Source of the DNA: VRUE01 sp035698885
Lineage (GTDB): Bacteria; Actinomycetota; Thermoleophilia; Solirubrobacterales; 70-9
Length of the DNA: 53,987 nt
NCBI GenBank assembly: GCA_035698885.1
Contig: DASSBJ010000004.1
Coordinates: forward strand, 1 to 53,987
Reading direction: 5' to 3'
A program made the translations under genes and the position numbers. The notes beneath the pieces were generated by a model. It did no database searches. It had not been told where the DNA came from and worked only from the letters and a program-made list of their open reading frames with translations. This document shows, piece by piece, positions 35,581 to 49,287 of this stretch. Every line of letters begins with the position of its first letter. Position 1 is the first letter of the stretch.

Positions 35581-35907
35581 GTGACCGGCAAGCTCACCGA
35601 CGTGACCGACGCGACCTTCAAGTCCGACGTCCTCGAGGCCGACGGCCCCGTGCTAGTCGACTTCTGGGCCCCCTGGTGCGGCCCCTGCCGGGTCGTCCAC
35701 CCGGTTCTCGAGGAGATCGACGCCGAGCGCGAGGACCTGACGATCCTCAGCCTCAACGTCGACGAGAACCAGCAGACCGCCGCCCAGTACGAAGTCCTCT
35801 CGATCCCGACCCTCCTGCTGTTCAAGGACGGCGCGATCGCGAAGAAAGTCGTCGGCGCGATGCCGAAGCGCCGCCTCGAGGCCGAGCTCGAGCCGGCCCT
35901 AGCCTAG
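35581..35907 (+). CDS. trxA: Thioredoxin
   Basis: 108 residues from a GTG at 35581 with GGGAG ten bases upstream. The redox motif WCGPC is at residues 32-36, and the cis-proline loop is SIPTLLLF. Cytosolic disulfide reductant. The usual K after WCGPC is R (CRVVHP). Its last bases overlap the convergent acyltransferase end by four bases. Confidence 0.95.
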   Translation: MTGKLTDVTDATFKSDVLEADGPVLVDFWAPWCGPCRVVHPVLEEIDAEREDLTILSLNVDENQQTAAQYEVLSIPTLLLFKDGAIAKKVVGAMPKRRLEAELEPALA

Positions 35908-37910
35908 GCAGCCGGCGCGCGGGAATCAGGCCGGTCCGGTCCGCTCAGGCCGGCCTTCCGCAATCCCCGCTCGATGCTGGGAGCGAGAGTGCGGGCGTAG
36001 GTCGCGGTGAGGTGGCTTTTGTCGCGGTAGACGAGGGCGTTGCCGATCACCGCGCGGCAGAGGCGGTCGGGGCAGATCTTGGCGGTGAGGTCGATCAGGT
36101 GGGAGCCGGGCGCCGCCTTGGCGGCGCGCGCGTCGTATTCCGTGGCCCTGTCGCGCACCAGGGGGAAGGCGCAGGATTCGAGCTGCTGGAGCTTTTCGGA
36201 GACGCAGGCGGGGACGTAGCTGGTCGAGACCGGCGTGTCCTTGATCACCACCGTGCGCATGCCGGCCCGGTGGATCCGAGCCAGCGTCGCGAGGTATCCG
36301 GCTTCCATCGCGGCGGCCGCGGCGCCGCCGTGGAGCTCTTCGCCCCCGTCGCCATATGGCGTGTAGACGGTGTCGCCGCTGACCACGACGACGGTGGAGT
36401 CGGCGCCCATTTCGATCCGCCTCAGCTCCTCTTCGCGCCAGGCGTCGCATTGCGAGTACTCGCGCTGGGCCACCATGCTGCGGATCTGCACTTCGGCGGG
36501 CGTGCATTCGGCCTTGGTCAGCACGATCAGCCGCCATTCGTGGCGTTCCGCCAGCTCTTCGATGGCCGGGGAGTACTGCAGCGCGTGCGAGTCGCCGAAG
36601 AGGATCAGCGTGCGCCTCCCCTTGCGGTCGCCATAGAGACAGCGGTTCGAGTTGGTGCCGTCGATCCCCACCAGGCAGCCTTCGTAGTACATCCGCGAGC
36701 GATCGGCCGTCGCCCGCAGCGGGCTGGGCCGCACGGCATCGGCCCGGCGCTGCGGGTGGGGCTGGGCGGGCAGCGCGGCCGCGCCCTTGACCTCGGAGAG
36801 CGGCGCCGCGGTCTGGGTCGGTTGCAGATCGGTGAGCAGGAGGCCGGCGGAGGCACCGATCGCCATGCAGCCGAGGCCGATCGCGATCGCGCGGTTCGGC
36901 CGCAGGCTCAGCACCTTGGAGAAGCGGACCGGGTCCTCGATCCAGCGGTGGCTGGCGGCGCTCGGGATCCAGGAGGCGGCGACGACCGCGACACCCGCCG
37001 CGACCGACAGCGGCCCCCAGAGCACGGCGGCGAAGATCAGCGCCGGCCAGTGCCAGAGGTACCAGGAGTAGGAGATGCGCCCGACGTAGCGGACCGGCGG
37101 CAGCGAGAGCAGGCCCGCCGGCGCGCCTCTCGTCCGCGCATGGACCGAAGCGCCGGCGAGGATCACGCAGGCGGCCCCGAGGGTGGGCAGCAGGGCCGCG
37201 ACCCCCGGGAAGGGCGTGCTCGCGTCGAAGGCGAAGGCCGCGTAGGCGATCGCGCCGAGCCCGGCCCAACCGATCGCCGCCGCCGCCGGACGCGGGATCC
37301 GCACCGCCCCCAGCAGGGCCAGCGCCGCCCCCAGGGCCAGCTCCCAGGCGCGACCGAAGGTCGAGAAATAGGCCGACGCGGGCTGCGCGTCGGTGAGCTG
37401 GACGCCGAGCGCCAGCGAGCCCAGCCCGACGACCGCGAGGGTCGCCCAGATCGCCGGCCGGACCGAGCCCCCGCGCCGGCGCCAGAGCCAGGTGACCGCG
37501 AGCAGCAGGCTCGGCCAGACGACGTAGAACTGCTCCTCGATCGCCAGCGACCACAGGTGCAGCACCGGGCTCGGTTCGACGTCCTGGGCGAAGTAGTCGA
37601 CCGACTGGGCGGCGAAGTGCCAGTTGGCGGTGTAGAGGGCCGAGCTGACGATGTCGCCGGAGACTTCGACCGCGCGCAGCGGCGAGAGCAGCAGCAACGA
37701 GAGCACGCCGACGGCGGCGAGGAGGACGGCGACGAGCGGCAGCAGCCGCCTCGCCCGCCGGGCGTAGAAGCGGCGCAGCGATATCCCGCCGGTGCGATCG
37801 AGCTCGCCGAGCAGAAGCCGCGTGATCAGGAATCCCGAGATGACGAAGAAGACGTCGACGCCGACGTAGCCGCCGGCGGCGAAAGGCAGCCCCGCGTGGC
37901 AGAGAAGCAC
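35904..37910 (-). CDS. Membrane acyltransferase (OafA-like) with C-terminal SGNH domain
   Basis: At least 668 residues. The N-terminal half is an acyltransferase-3 domain with about ten helices (GGYVGVDVFFVISGFLIT, FYARRARRLLPL, LHLWSLAIEEQFYVVWP). The C-terminal half is an extracytoplasmic SGNH hydrolase-like domain (LILFGDSHALQY; last block DKSHLTATYARTLAPS). Such proteins O-acylate cell-surface polysaccharides. The GTG 37910 used here starts inside the conserved first helix: the frame upstream reads D-I-E-G-L-R-A-V-A-I, the normal family beginning, back to a stop at 38000, but contains no ATG, GTG or TTG. The true start may be non-canonical. It follows ileS closely on the same strand. Confidence 0.85.
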   Translation of the reverse strand: MLLCHAGLPFAAGGYVGVDVFFVISGFLITRLLLGELDRTGGISLRRFYARRARRLLPLVAVLLAAVGVLSLLLLSPLRAVEVSGDIVSSALYTANWHFAAQSVDYFAQDVEPSPVLHLWSLAIEEQFYVVWPSLLLAVTWLWRRRGGSVRPAIWATLAVVGLGSLALGVQLTDAQPASAYFSTFGRAWELALGAALALLGAVRIPRPAAAAIGWAGLGAIAYAAFAFDASTPFPGVAALLPTLGAACVILAGASVHARTRGAPAGLLSLPPVRYVGRISYSWYLWHWPALIFAAVLWGPLSVAAGVAVVAASWIPSAASHRWIEDPVRFSKVLSLRPNRAIAIGLGCMAIGASAGLLLTDLQPTQTAAPLSEVKGAAALPAQPHPQRRADAVRPSPLRATADRSRMYYEGCLVGIDGTNSNRCLYGDRKGRRTLILFGDSHALQYSPAIEELAERHEWRLIVLTKAECTPAEVQIRSMVAQREYSQCDAWREEELRRIEMGADSTVVVVSGDTVYTPYGDGGEELHGGAAAAAMEAGYLATLARIHRAGMRTVVIKDTPVSTSYVPACVSEKLQQLESCAFPLVRDRATEYDARAAKAAPGSHLIDLTAKICPDRLCRAVIGNALVYRDKSHLTATYARTLAPSIERGLRKAGLSGPDRPDSRAPAA

Positions 37911-37992
37911 AGCGCCGATCGCGACGGCCCGCAGGCCCTCGATGTCGCCGCGGAAGCTGCTTCCAGCCGAATCCTGTCTAGCGGGGATACAT

Positions 37993-41205
<3,213 letters not shown>

Positions 41206-41243
41206 GAGCAGGTGATTCTAGGAGTGGGTACGCTGCGCGACGC

Positions 41244-42122
41244 ATGCCCCCCGCCCTCGACCTCAACGGCAAGGTCGCGCTGATCACCGGCGCGGCGCGC
41301 GGCATCGGATTCGAGGCGGCCCGCCAGATGCACATGCGCGGCGCCTCGGTCGCCGTCGTCGACCTCGACCCCGAGCAGGCGCGCGAGGCCGCCGAGCGGG
41401 TCGGCGAGCGGGCGCTGGGGATCGGCGCCGACGTGACCGACGAGGGCGCGATGCGCGCCGCGGTGGCGGAGGCGGTCGAGCGCTTCGGCGGGCTCGACGT
41501 CGTCGTCGCCAACGCCGGCATGGCGCAGTCGCAGGTCGCGACCGTGCGCGGGATCGCCGGCGAGGAGTGGGAGCGCGTCTTCGAGGTCGACATGCTCGGC
41601 GTCTGGCGTACGGTGCGCGCGGCGCTGCCGCAGATCGTCGCGCGCAGGGGCCACGTCGTCGTCACCGGCTCGGTCTACTCCTGGGCCAACGGCGTGCTCA
41701 ACAGCCCCTACGCGGTCGCCAAGGCCGGGGTCGAGGCGCTGGGCCGCGGCCTGCGCAGCGAGCTGGTGCCGCTCGGCGCCAGCGCCGGCGTCGTCTACTA
41801 CGGCTGGGTCGACACGCAGCTCGTCCAGGACGGCTTCTCGCGCAAGCACTCGGACCGCATGCAGGAGAACGTCCCCGCCTGGCTGCTCAAGCGGATCACG
41901 CCCGACGAAGCCGCGGCGGCGCTGATCCGCGGCATCGAAGCGCGCGCCCCGCGCACCTTCGCGCCCAGGTGGTGGGCGATCCCGAGCTACCTGCGCGGCA
42001 TCCTCAACCCTTTGCTCGACCGGCGCTTCGACCGCGACCGGCGGATGCGCGAGACGATCCGCGCGGTCGAGGCCGAAGCCGACGAGCAGGGCGCCGCGGC
42101 GGTCTCAGCCGCGAGCCGCTGA
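41244..42122 (+). CDS. Short-chain dehydrogenase/reductase
   Basis: 292 residues; TGAARGIGFEAAR near residue 15, VVVANAGMAQ near 92, VTGSVYSW with the catalytic Ser and YAVAKAGVEAL (Y-x3-K) near 155. The C-terminus has a 70-residue helical extension (APRWWAIPSYLRGILNPLLD) like membrane-associated actinobacterial SDRs. Divergent from ileS and overlapping the end of the convergent dehydrogenase gene by 18 bp. Substrate unknown. Confidence 0.82.
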   Translation: MPPALDLNGKVALITGAARGIGFEAARQMHMRGASVAVVDLDPEQAREAAERVGERALGIGADVTDEGAMRAAVAEAVERFGGLDVVVANAGMAQSQVATVRGIAGEEWERVFEVDMLGVWRTVRAALPQIVARRGHVVVTGSVYSWANGVLNSPYAVAKAGVEALGRGLRSELVPLGASAGVVYYGWVDTQLVQDGFSRKHSDRMQENVPAWLLKRITPDEAAAALIRGIEARAPRTFAPRWWAIPSYLRGILNPLLDRRFDRDRRMRETIRAVEAEADEQGAAAVSAASR

Positions 42123-44927
42123 GCCGTCGGGCCGCGTCAGCTCCTCGAGCAGGAAGACGAACGACTCGTAGGGCTCGCCGCCGGCGCGGCTGAGGCCGAT
42201 CTCGCAGGTGCGGTTGCTGGAGAGGTGGGCGTCGAAGCGACGGCCGGCGAGCTCGGAGACCTGCGGGGCGGTCGCCGCGGCGGTCAGCTCCGGGTGGCTG
42301 AAGCCGCGGTCGCCGGCGAAGCCGCAGCAGGTCGACGAGGGGGCGACGTAGACGTCGTCGGCGAGCGCGCCGGCGAGCCTGCGCAGGCGCGGCGCGAGGC
42401 CGAGCTGGCGCGTCGCGCAGGTCGGGTGGACGGTGGCCGAGCCGACCCTGCGGCGAACCTCCAGCTCGGGCAGCAGGCGGTCGTGCGCCCAGGCGACCGA
42501 GTCGAGGATCGTCAGCGCCGCGAGCCGCTCGGCGTTCGCCTCGTCGAGCACCCCGCCGCCGGGCTCGGCGATCGCCTGGGTGCAGGAGGCGGCGTCGATC
42601 ACCACCGGCAGCTCCCCCTCGCCGCTCCAGCCCCACAGCCGCTCGACCAGCTCGTTCGCCTTCCGCCGCTGCGCCGCGGCGAACCCCTTCGACCCCCAGG
42701 GCAGCCCGCAGCACGACCCCGCCACATCGTCCGGTATCCAAACCGGCGCCCGGGCGCGGCGCGAAACCTCCACCATCGCCTCCGCCAAGCTCCGCCGGGA
42801 GCCGAAGATGCGGTTGGTGCAGCTGGGGAGATAGACGGCGCTTGCGCCCTGGCGGGTCGTGGGCGGGAGGTGCGGGGACGCGGCTGACGGGAGGGCGGCG
42901 CCTCGCTTGCTGCGCCGGGCGAGCGGGCCGCCGAGCTTCAACGCCGTGCGTGAGGCCCGTTCGACCCCCTCCCAGCTTCGCGCCCCGCGCAGCGCCAGCG
43001 CTTCGGCGCGCGGCGAGTGTCCCGCCTGGCGCAGCTCCTTGACCAGGCTGCCGGTGTCGATGCCGAGCGGGCAGGCGAGGCGGCACGAGCCGTCCGCCGC
43101 GCAGGTGTCGAGCCCGTCGTAGGCGTACTGCTCCTCCAACGCCGCCCGCAGCGGCGAGCCCTCGGGCTGGCGGGCGATCTCGCGGCGCAGGACGATCCGC
43201 TGGCGCGGCGTCGTCGTCAGGTCGCGGCTCGGGCAGACCGGCTCGCAGAAGCCGCACTCGACGCAGGCGCTCGCCGACTCCTCCTCGACCTCGGGCATCG
43301 TTTTGAGGTTGCGCAGGTGGGCGCCGGGGTCGCGGTTGAGGACGACCCCGGGGGCGAGCACGCCGTCGGGGTCGGCGAGCCGCTTGACCCGCCACATCAG
43401 CTCGGTCGCCTTCTCGCCCCACTCGCGTTCGACGTAGGGGGCCATGTTGATCCCGGTGCCGTGCTCGGCCTTCAGCGAGCCGTCGTACTTGTCGACGACC
43501 AGCTCGACCAGCTTCTCCATGAAGGACTCGTAGCGCTCCAGGTCCTCCTGCTTGCCGAAGTCCGGCGTCAGCATGAAGTGCAGGTTGCCCGCCGAGGCGT
43601 GTCCGGCGACGCCGGGCAGAAAGCCGTGCTCGCCGAGCAGCGCCTGCAGGTCGCGGGCGCCCTCGGCGATCCGCTCCGGCGGCACGCAGACGTCCTCGAC
43701 GATCAGCGCCGTGCCGGGCAGCCGCAGCCGTCCGACCAGGCCGTGCAGGCCCTCGCGCACCCGCCAGGCGAGCTCGATCTCCTCGGCGTCCCGGGTGAAG
43801 GCGATCGGGCGGATCGTCTCGTGGCCGGCGAGGATCTGCTCCGCCCTCTCGACCTGGGAATCGAGCTCCGCGTCGCCCGTGGCCCCGTACTCGACCAGCA
43901 GCACCGCCGACTCGGGCGGCAGCTCCTTCCACTCCTGCGGCGCGCCGACCATGTTCCAGGCGGCGGTGATCAGCGCCGGCGCGACCATCAGCTCGACCGC
44001 GCTCGCGCCGCCGTCGACGAGCTCGCGCACCGGGGCGATCGCGGCGTCGATGCCGGGGAAGTGGACCCAGGCGGTGGTCGTGCGGGCGGGCAGCGGCACG
44101 GTCTCGAAGACCGCCTCGGCGACGAAGCCGAGCGTGCCCTCGGAGCCGACCAGCAGGCGGCGGAAGATCTCCAGCGGCTGCTCGGCGTCGAGGAAGGCGC
44201 AGAGCCGGTAGCCGGTCGTGTTCTTGATCGCGAACTTGCGGCGGATGCGCTCGCCGAGCTCGTCGTCGGCGCGGATCTCGTCGCGGATCGCCGCCAGGCC
44301 GGCGGCGAGCTGCGGCTCCTCGGCGGCGAAGCGATCGGCGGCGCCGGGCGCGGCCGTGTCGATCGTCGTCCCCGAGGGCAGGACGAAGGTCAGCGAGCGC
44401 AGGGTCGAGTAGGAGTCCTTGGTCGTGCCGCAGCGCATGCCGCCGGAGTTGTTGGCGATCACGCCGCCGACCGTGGCGATCTCGGTGCTCGCCGGGTCGG
44501 GGCCGAGCTTGCGTCCGTGCGGGGCGAGCACCCGGTTGGCGTGGCCGAGCACGGTGCCGGGCCTGACCCGCGCGAGCGCGCCGTCGTCCTCGACCGCGAC
44601 GCCGCCGAAGTGGCGCCGCACGTCGACCAGGACGCCGTCGCCCTGGCCCTGCCCGTTGAGGCTGGTGCCGCCGGCGCGGAAGACGACCGGGACGTCGTTG
44701 GCGCGGCCGTAGGCGAGCAGCTTGGCGACGTCGCGCGCGTCGCGCGCCATCGCCACGGCCCGCGGCAGCAGCCTGTAGGGGCTGGCGTCGGAGGCGTAGC
44801 GGACGATGTCGCTCGCCCGCGCGAGCACCCGGTCGGCCCCGAGCAGCGCCTCGAGCTCGCCGCGCAGCGGCTGCGCGGTCCCCGCCGCCAGCGACTCCGG
44901 CGCGCGGTCGGGTGCGGCGACGGTCAC
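42105..44927 (-). CDS. FAD/Fe-S D-2-hydroxyacid dehydrogenase (D-lactate/glycolate-oxidase type, GlcD-GlcF fusion)
   Basis: 940 residues from a GTG at 44927, fixed by AGGAGG (44932-44937) that overlaps the preceding gene's stop. Order: FAD_binding_4 (VFRAGGTSLNGQGQG; GGVIANNSGGMRCGT), FAD-oxidase C-terminal domain (EHGTGINMAPYVEREWG), two 4Fe-4S motifs (CVECGFCEPVCP; CAADGSCRLACPLGID) and two CCG domains (GSCCGLPWGSKG; STCCGFAGDRG). It passes electrons from a D-2-hydroxyacid through flavin and Fe-S to the respiratory chain. Its operon partner is benzoylformate-decarboxylase-like, so an aromatic hydroxyacid such as mandelate is a plausible substrate (inference). Confidence 0.88.
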   Translation of the reverse strand: MTVAAPDRAPESLAAGTAQPLRGELEALLGADRVLARASDIVRYASDASPYRLLPRAVAMARDARDVAKLLAYGRANDVPVVFRAGGTSLNGQGQGDGVLVDVRRHFGGVAVEDDGALARVRPGTVLGHANRVLAPHGRKLGPDPASTEIATVGGVIANNSGGMRCGTTKDSYSTLRSLTFVLPSGTTIDTAAPGAADRFAAEEPQLAAGLAAIRDEIRADDELGERIRRKFAIKNTTGYRLCAFLDAEQPLEIFRRLLVGSEGTLGFVAEAVFETVPLPARTTTAWVHFPGIDAAIAPVRELVDGGASAVELMVAPALITAAWNMVGAPQEWKELPPESAVLLVEYGATGDAELDSQVERAEQILAGHETIRPIAFTRDAEEIELAWRVREGLHGLVGRLRLPGTALIVEDVCVPPERIAEGARDLQALLGEHGFLPGVAGHASAGNLHFMLTPDFGKQEDLERYESFMEKLVELVVDKYDGSLKAEHGTGINMAPYVEREWGEKATELMWRVKRLADPDGVLAPGVVLNRDPGAHLRNLKTMPEVEEESASACVECGFCEPVCPSRDLTTTPRQRIVLRREIARQPEGSPLRAALEEQYAYDGLDTCAADGSCRLACPLGIDTGSLVKELRQAGHSPRAEALALRGARSWEGVERASRTALKLGGPLARRSKRGAALPSAASPHLPPTTRQGASAVYLPSCTNRIFGSRRSLAEAMVEVSRRARAPVWIPDDVAGSCCGLPWGSKGFAAAQRRKANELVERLWGWSGEGELPVVIDAASCTQAIAEPGGGVLDEANAERLAALTILDSVAWAHDRLLPELEVRRRVGSATVHPTCATRQLGLAPRLRRLAGALADDVYVAPSSTCCGFAGDRGFSHPELTAAATAPQVSELAGRRFDAHLSSNRTCEIGLSRAGGEPYESFVFLLEELTRPDGSAARG

Positions 44928-44937
44928 CGGCGACCTC

Positions 44938-46533
44938 CTAGAACAAGGACATCCCCGGCTGGACAGGGACTTCGACCAGCTCGGGCTTCGAGGAGGCGAG
45001 CGCGGCGGCGAGCGCCTCGCGGACTTCGTCGCGGTCGCGCGCGACCTTGGTCGAGACGCCGTAGCCCGCCGCGACCGCGGCGACGTCGAGCGCCGGCAGG
45101 TCGAGGCCGGGCGCGCCGGTCACCGACTCGACGTCGGCGAACCACTTGAGGATCGCGTACTCGGAGTTGCGCATGACGAGGAAGCTGACGGGGACGTCGT
45201 GGGCGACGGCGCTCCAGAAGGCGGTGACCGCGTACTGCACCGAGCCCTCGCCGATCACGCAGACGACAGGGCGGTCGGGCTGGGCGAGCTGCACCCCGAC
45301 CGAGGCCGCGAGGCCGAAGCCGAGCCCGCCGCCGGCGCTGAAGTAGTAGCTGCCGGGCCGCGAGAGCCGCAGCTGGTTGCGCAGGGCGAGCGTGCTGGCC
45401 GGCGACTCGAGCACGACGATGCCGTCCTCGGGCAGGACTTCGGCGAGCGCCGAGTGGACGGTCGATGAGTTGAGCGGGTCCTCGGCCGGGATTTCGCTCG
45501 GGCCGGGGTTCGGCTCCGGCGCCGGCCGCGACGACTCCGGCACCGCCTCGAGCAGCGCCGCGAGCGTCAGTCCGACGTCGGCGAGGATCGCGTCGCCCAT
45601 CGGCGCCCGCGCCGCCTCGTCGGGGTCGCTGGTGATCGCGACCAGGCTCGCCCCCTGCGGCAGCAGCGGCCCGGGGATGTGCGGGTAGTAGGGGAAGACC
45701 GAGCTGCCAGCGACGAGGATCAGGTCGTGGCCCTCCAGCGTCTGTGCGACCGGACCGATCGCGGGCGGCAGCACGCCGCGGAAGTTCGGATGGCTCTCCG
45801 GGAAGCCGAGCCTGCCGCCGCCGGGCGCGGGGGTCGCCCAGACCGGCAGCCGCTGGCGCTCGGCGAGGCCGACGGCGGCGTCCCAGCCGCCGCTGGCGTC
45901 GATGTCGGGGCCGGCGACCATCACCGGGTTGCTCGCCCCCTCGAGCCGTGCGGCGAGCCGGCCGATCGAGTCGGGGGCGGCGACGGCACGGCCCTCGACG
46001 CGGCGCTCGATCGCCGCGCTCGCGGCCTCGTCGACCTCGACGTCCCAGTCGTCCATCGGGATCGAGACGAAGACCGGCCCTTTCGGCGGCAGCGACGCCA
46101 TGTGGATGCCGTGCGCGAGGGCCAACGGCACGTCCTCGGCGCGCGGCGGCTCGTACGACCACTTGACCAGCGGGTGCGGCATGCGGATCGCGTCGCGGTT
46201 GGTCAGGTTCGCCTGCAGGGTCATCTGCGCTCGCGTCTGCTGGCCGGCGGTGACGACGACCGGCGAGTGGTTGGCCTGGGCGTTGAAGATCGCCCCCATC
46301 GCGTTGCCGACCCCGGGCGCCGTGTGCAGGTTGGCGATCGACGGCCTGCCGGAGGCCTGCGCGTAGCCGTCGGCCATGCCGATCACGACCGCCTCGTGCA
46401 GGCCGAGCACGTAGCGGAAGTCCGCCGGGAAGTCGGCCAGCATCGGCAGCTCGGTCGAGCCGGGGTTGCCGAAGATCGTCGTCGTCCCCAGATTGCGGAA
46501 CAGGTCGAAGCTGGCCTCGCGCACCGTCGCCAT
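44938..46533 (-). CDS. mdlC: Benzoylformate decarboxylase-like thiamine-diphosphate enzyme
   Basis: 531 residues matching Pseudomonas putida benzoylformate decarboxylase throughout from memory (GNPGSTELPML, HEAVVIGMADGYAQASGRPS, HSPVVVTAGQQTRAQ, LVKWSYEPPRAEDVP, GSYYFSAGGGLGFGLAASVG). It would turn an aryl 2-oxoacid into the aldehyde and CO2. The metal-binding GDG motif is GEG (VIGEGSVQYAVTAFWSA), and the following NNGTYG segment is RNSEYA, so cofactor binding is non-standard. It is followed after 10 bp by the hydroxyacid dehydrogenase. Start ATG 46533. Confidence 0.85.
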   Translation of the reverse strand: MATVREASFDLFRNLGTTTIFGNPGSTELPMLADFPADFRYVLGLHEAVVIGMADGYAQASGRPSIANLHTAPGVGNAMGAIFNAQANHSPVVVTAGQQTRAQMTLQANLTNRDAIRMPHPLVKWSYEPPRAEDVPLALAHGIHMASLPPKGPVFVSIPMDDWDVEVDEAASAAIERRVEGRAVAAPDSIGRLAARLEGASNPVMVAGPDIDASGGWDAAVGLAERQRLPVWATPAPGGGRLGFPESHPNFRGVLPPAIGPVAQTLEGHDLILVAGSSVFPYYPHIPGPLLPQGASLVAITSDPDEAARAPMGDAILADVGLTLAALLEAVPESSRPAPEPNPGPSEIPAEDPLNSSTVHSALAEVLPEDGIVVLESPASTLALRNQLRLSRPGSYYFSAGGGLGFGLAASVGVQLAQPDRPVVCVIGEGSVQYAVTAFWSAVAHDVPVSFLVMRNSEYAILKWFADVESVTGAPGLDLPALDVAAVAAGYGVSTKVARDRDEVREALAAALASSKPELVEVPVQPGMSLF

Positions 46534-46605
46534 GGAGCGGACCCTAATCCACGATCGGCTTTGCAGCGCTCAAGGCGAGTGCGCGCCGCTGTCGATAACC
46601 GCGGC

Positions 46606-47361
46606 ATGCCAGGCACGATCGACACGCTCGCCGGCAAGGCCTGCGCCCTCGCGGCCCTGCTGCTCGGCGCGGCGGTCGCCTTCCTCGCCTGCTGGGGAGT
46701 GGTGTCGGCGAGCGCGGCGCCGCTCGCGACCCGCTCGGTCTACGCGGCCGGCAGGATCGTGCCGATCCCGGCCTCGGTCCCGCACGAAGCGGGCGACATG
46801 GTCGACAGGCGGATCGTGCCTGACCTGCGCTGGATCGCCGCCCGCTACCCGATCTACGTCACCGACGGCTACTCGGGCCCGCTGCCCGGCGGCCGGCACG
46901 TCGGCTGCAACCTCTGCCACGTGCGCAACTCCGACCACTACAACGGGCTCGCGGTCGACGTCGTGCCGCTCGGCGGCGGCAGCCGCTGCGACGCGAGCTG
47001 GCGGCCGATCGCCCGCCTCGCCCACTGGGCCGAGCCGCGGCAGAACCGGCCGCGGCCGCCGTTCCGCTGGGTCGGCTACGACGGCGACGCCGGCCACGGC
47101 TGCGGCAACCACCTGCACCTCTCCTGGGAACACGCGGTCGCGCCGATGTTCAGCCTCGCCCAGTGGGTCGAGGTCTTCCCGGCCGGCGGACACGGCCCGA
47201 GCACGGCCGAGCCCCCGAAGCCGAGCGCCCCGCGGACGCCGCCCTCCGGCGTCAAGCCGCCGAAGGGGCCGCAGGGCGGCAGCGAAGCGGAGCCGGGTGA
47301 CGGCCCGCAGGGCGGAGTATCGACCGTCCAGTCGGGTGGGGTTTCGCCTCGGGGCGACTGA
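46606..47361 (+). CDS. Exported M15-like (D-Ala-D-Ala carboxypeptidase/VanY-type) zinc peptidase-like protein
   Basis: 251 residues. One N-terminal hydrophobic segment (residues 11-33, ACALAALLLGAAVAFLACWG) acts as a signal or anchor. The domain has NSDHYNGLAVDVVPL (H and D ligands spaced as in M15) and GHGCGNHLHLSWEH (second His ligand), the M15/LAS zinc-peptidase pattern. Two Cys pairs may form disulfides (GCNLCHV). A Pro/Gly/Lys tail of about 60 residues follows. Substrate probably peptidoglycan peptides. The stop codon touches a palindrome at 47362. Confidence 0.65.
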   Translation: MPGTIDTLAGKACALAALLLGAAVAFLACWGVVSASAAPLATRSVYAAGRIVPIPASVPHEAGDMVDRRIVPDLRWIAARYPIYVTDGYSGPLPGGRHVGCNLCHVRNSDHYNGLAVDVVPLGGGSRCDASWRPIARLAHWAEPRQNRPRPPFRWVGYDGDAGHGCGNHLHLSWEHAVAPMFSLAQWVEVFPAGGHGPSTAEPPKPSAPRTPPSGVKPPKGPQGGSEAEPGDGPQGGVSTVQSGGVSPRGD

Positions 47362-47474
47362 GGGCCATCCCGGTAGGGGTTCCACTTAACTTTTTTGAAG
47401 ACGCGGGGTTAGGCTGGCGCCCGAGGTCAGTCGACAAAAAAGTACAAGACGTTCCACCCCTACCGGGATGGCCC
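47362..47474. repeat. 113 bp palindromic element with perfect 19 bp inverted ends and an inner inverted repeat
   Basis: GGGCCATCCCGGTAGGGGT (47362-47380) is the exact reverse complement of 47456-47474. Inside, ACTTTTTTG (47389-47397) is the exact reverse complement of CAAAAAAGT (47435-47443), each next to an AAGACG direct repeat. The left end begins at the base after a stop codon and the right end contains the ATG of the next gene. It is AT-richer than its surroundings and shaped like a miniature mobile element. Confidence 0.82.
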
Positions 47475-47932
47475 ATAAGATGCGGTCGGTGCGATACCCG
47501 TTATTGATCGTTGCGGTGGCCGCCCTGCTGGCGGTCACGGGGTGTGGGAGCGAGAATGACTCGACTCCGGTCGCCTGCCTCGAAGGGCCTTCGTTCTATC
47601 TCGAAAAGGGCCGGGACGGGGTGCTGATCTCGGAATGTTTGCCGAAGAACCAGAGCGGCGGTGAGCTGGCTACGGTCGGGCTGGGGATGCTGCGGGCGAC
47701 GACGAAGCTCAACGCCGAGGCCCGCGCCGAGCCCGGCGGCGCGGCGAACCTGCGGCTCGGCTACCTGCTGGGCGCCGCCGAACGCGGCGCCGAACAGACC
47801 GAAGGGATCCACGACGAGCTGCTCCGCCGGCTCGCCGCCGCTGCCCGCTACAGCCCCGACAACCGCCCCCTGCCGGCGACCTTCCTCGCCACCTACAGGC
47901 GGGGCTTCGACGCCGGCCACTCGCGCGGCTGA
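47468..47932 (+). CDS. Small lipoprotein of unknown function
   Basis: 154 residues from ATG 47468, which lies in the right arm of the palindrome; ATG 47480 (MRSVRYP) is an equally good start. Hydrophobic segment and lipobox AVTGC with Cys26. Mature part is helical with no recognised domain (LRATTKLNAEARAEPGG, LLGAAERGAEQTEG). I recognise no family. Co-direction with fumarase 39 bp downstream may be incidental. Confidence 0.65.
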   Translation: MAHKMRSVRYPLLIVAVAALLAVTGCGSENDSTPVACLEGPSFYLEKGRDGVLISECLPKNQSGGELATVGLGMLRATTKLNAEARAEPGGAANLRLGYLLGAAERGAEQTEGIHDELLRRLAAAARYSPDNRPLPATFLATYRRGFDAGHSRG

Positions 47933-47971
47933 ATACGCTTCCCGCACCACTACTTCGATGGAGGACCGACC

Positions 47972-49285
<1,314 letters not shown>

Positions 49286-49287
49286 GG

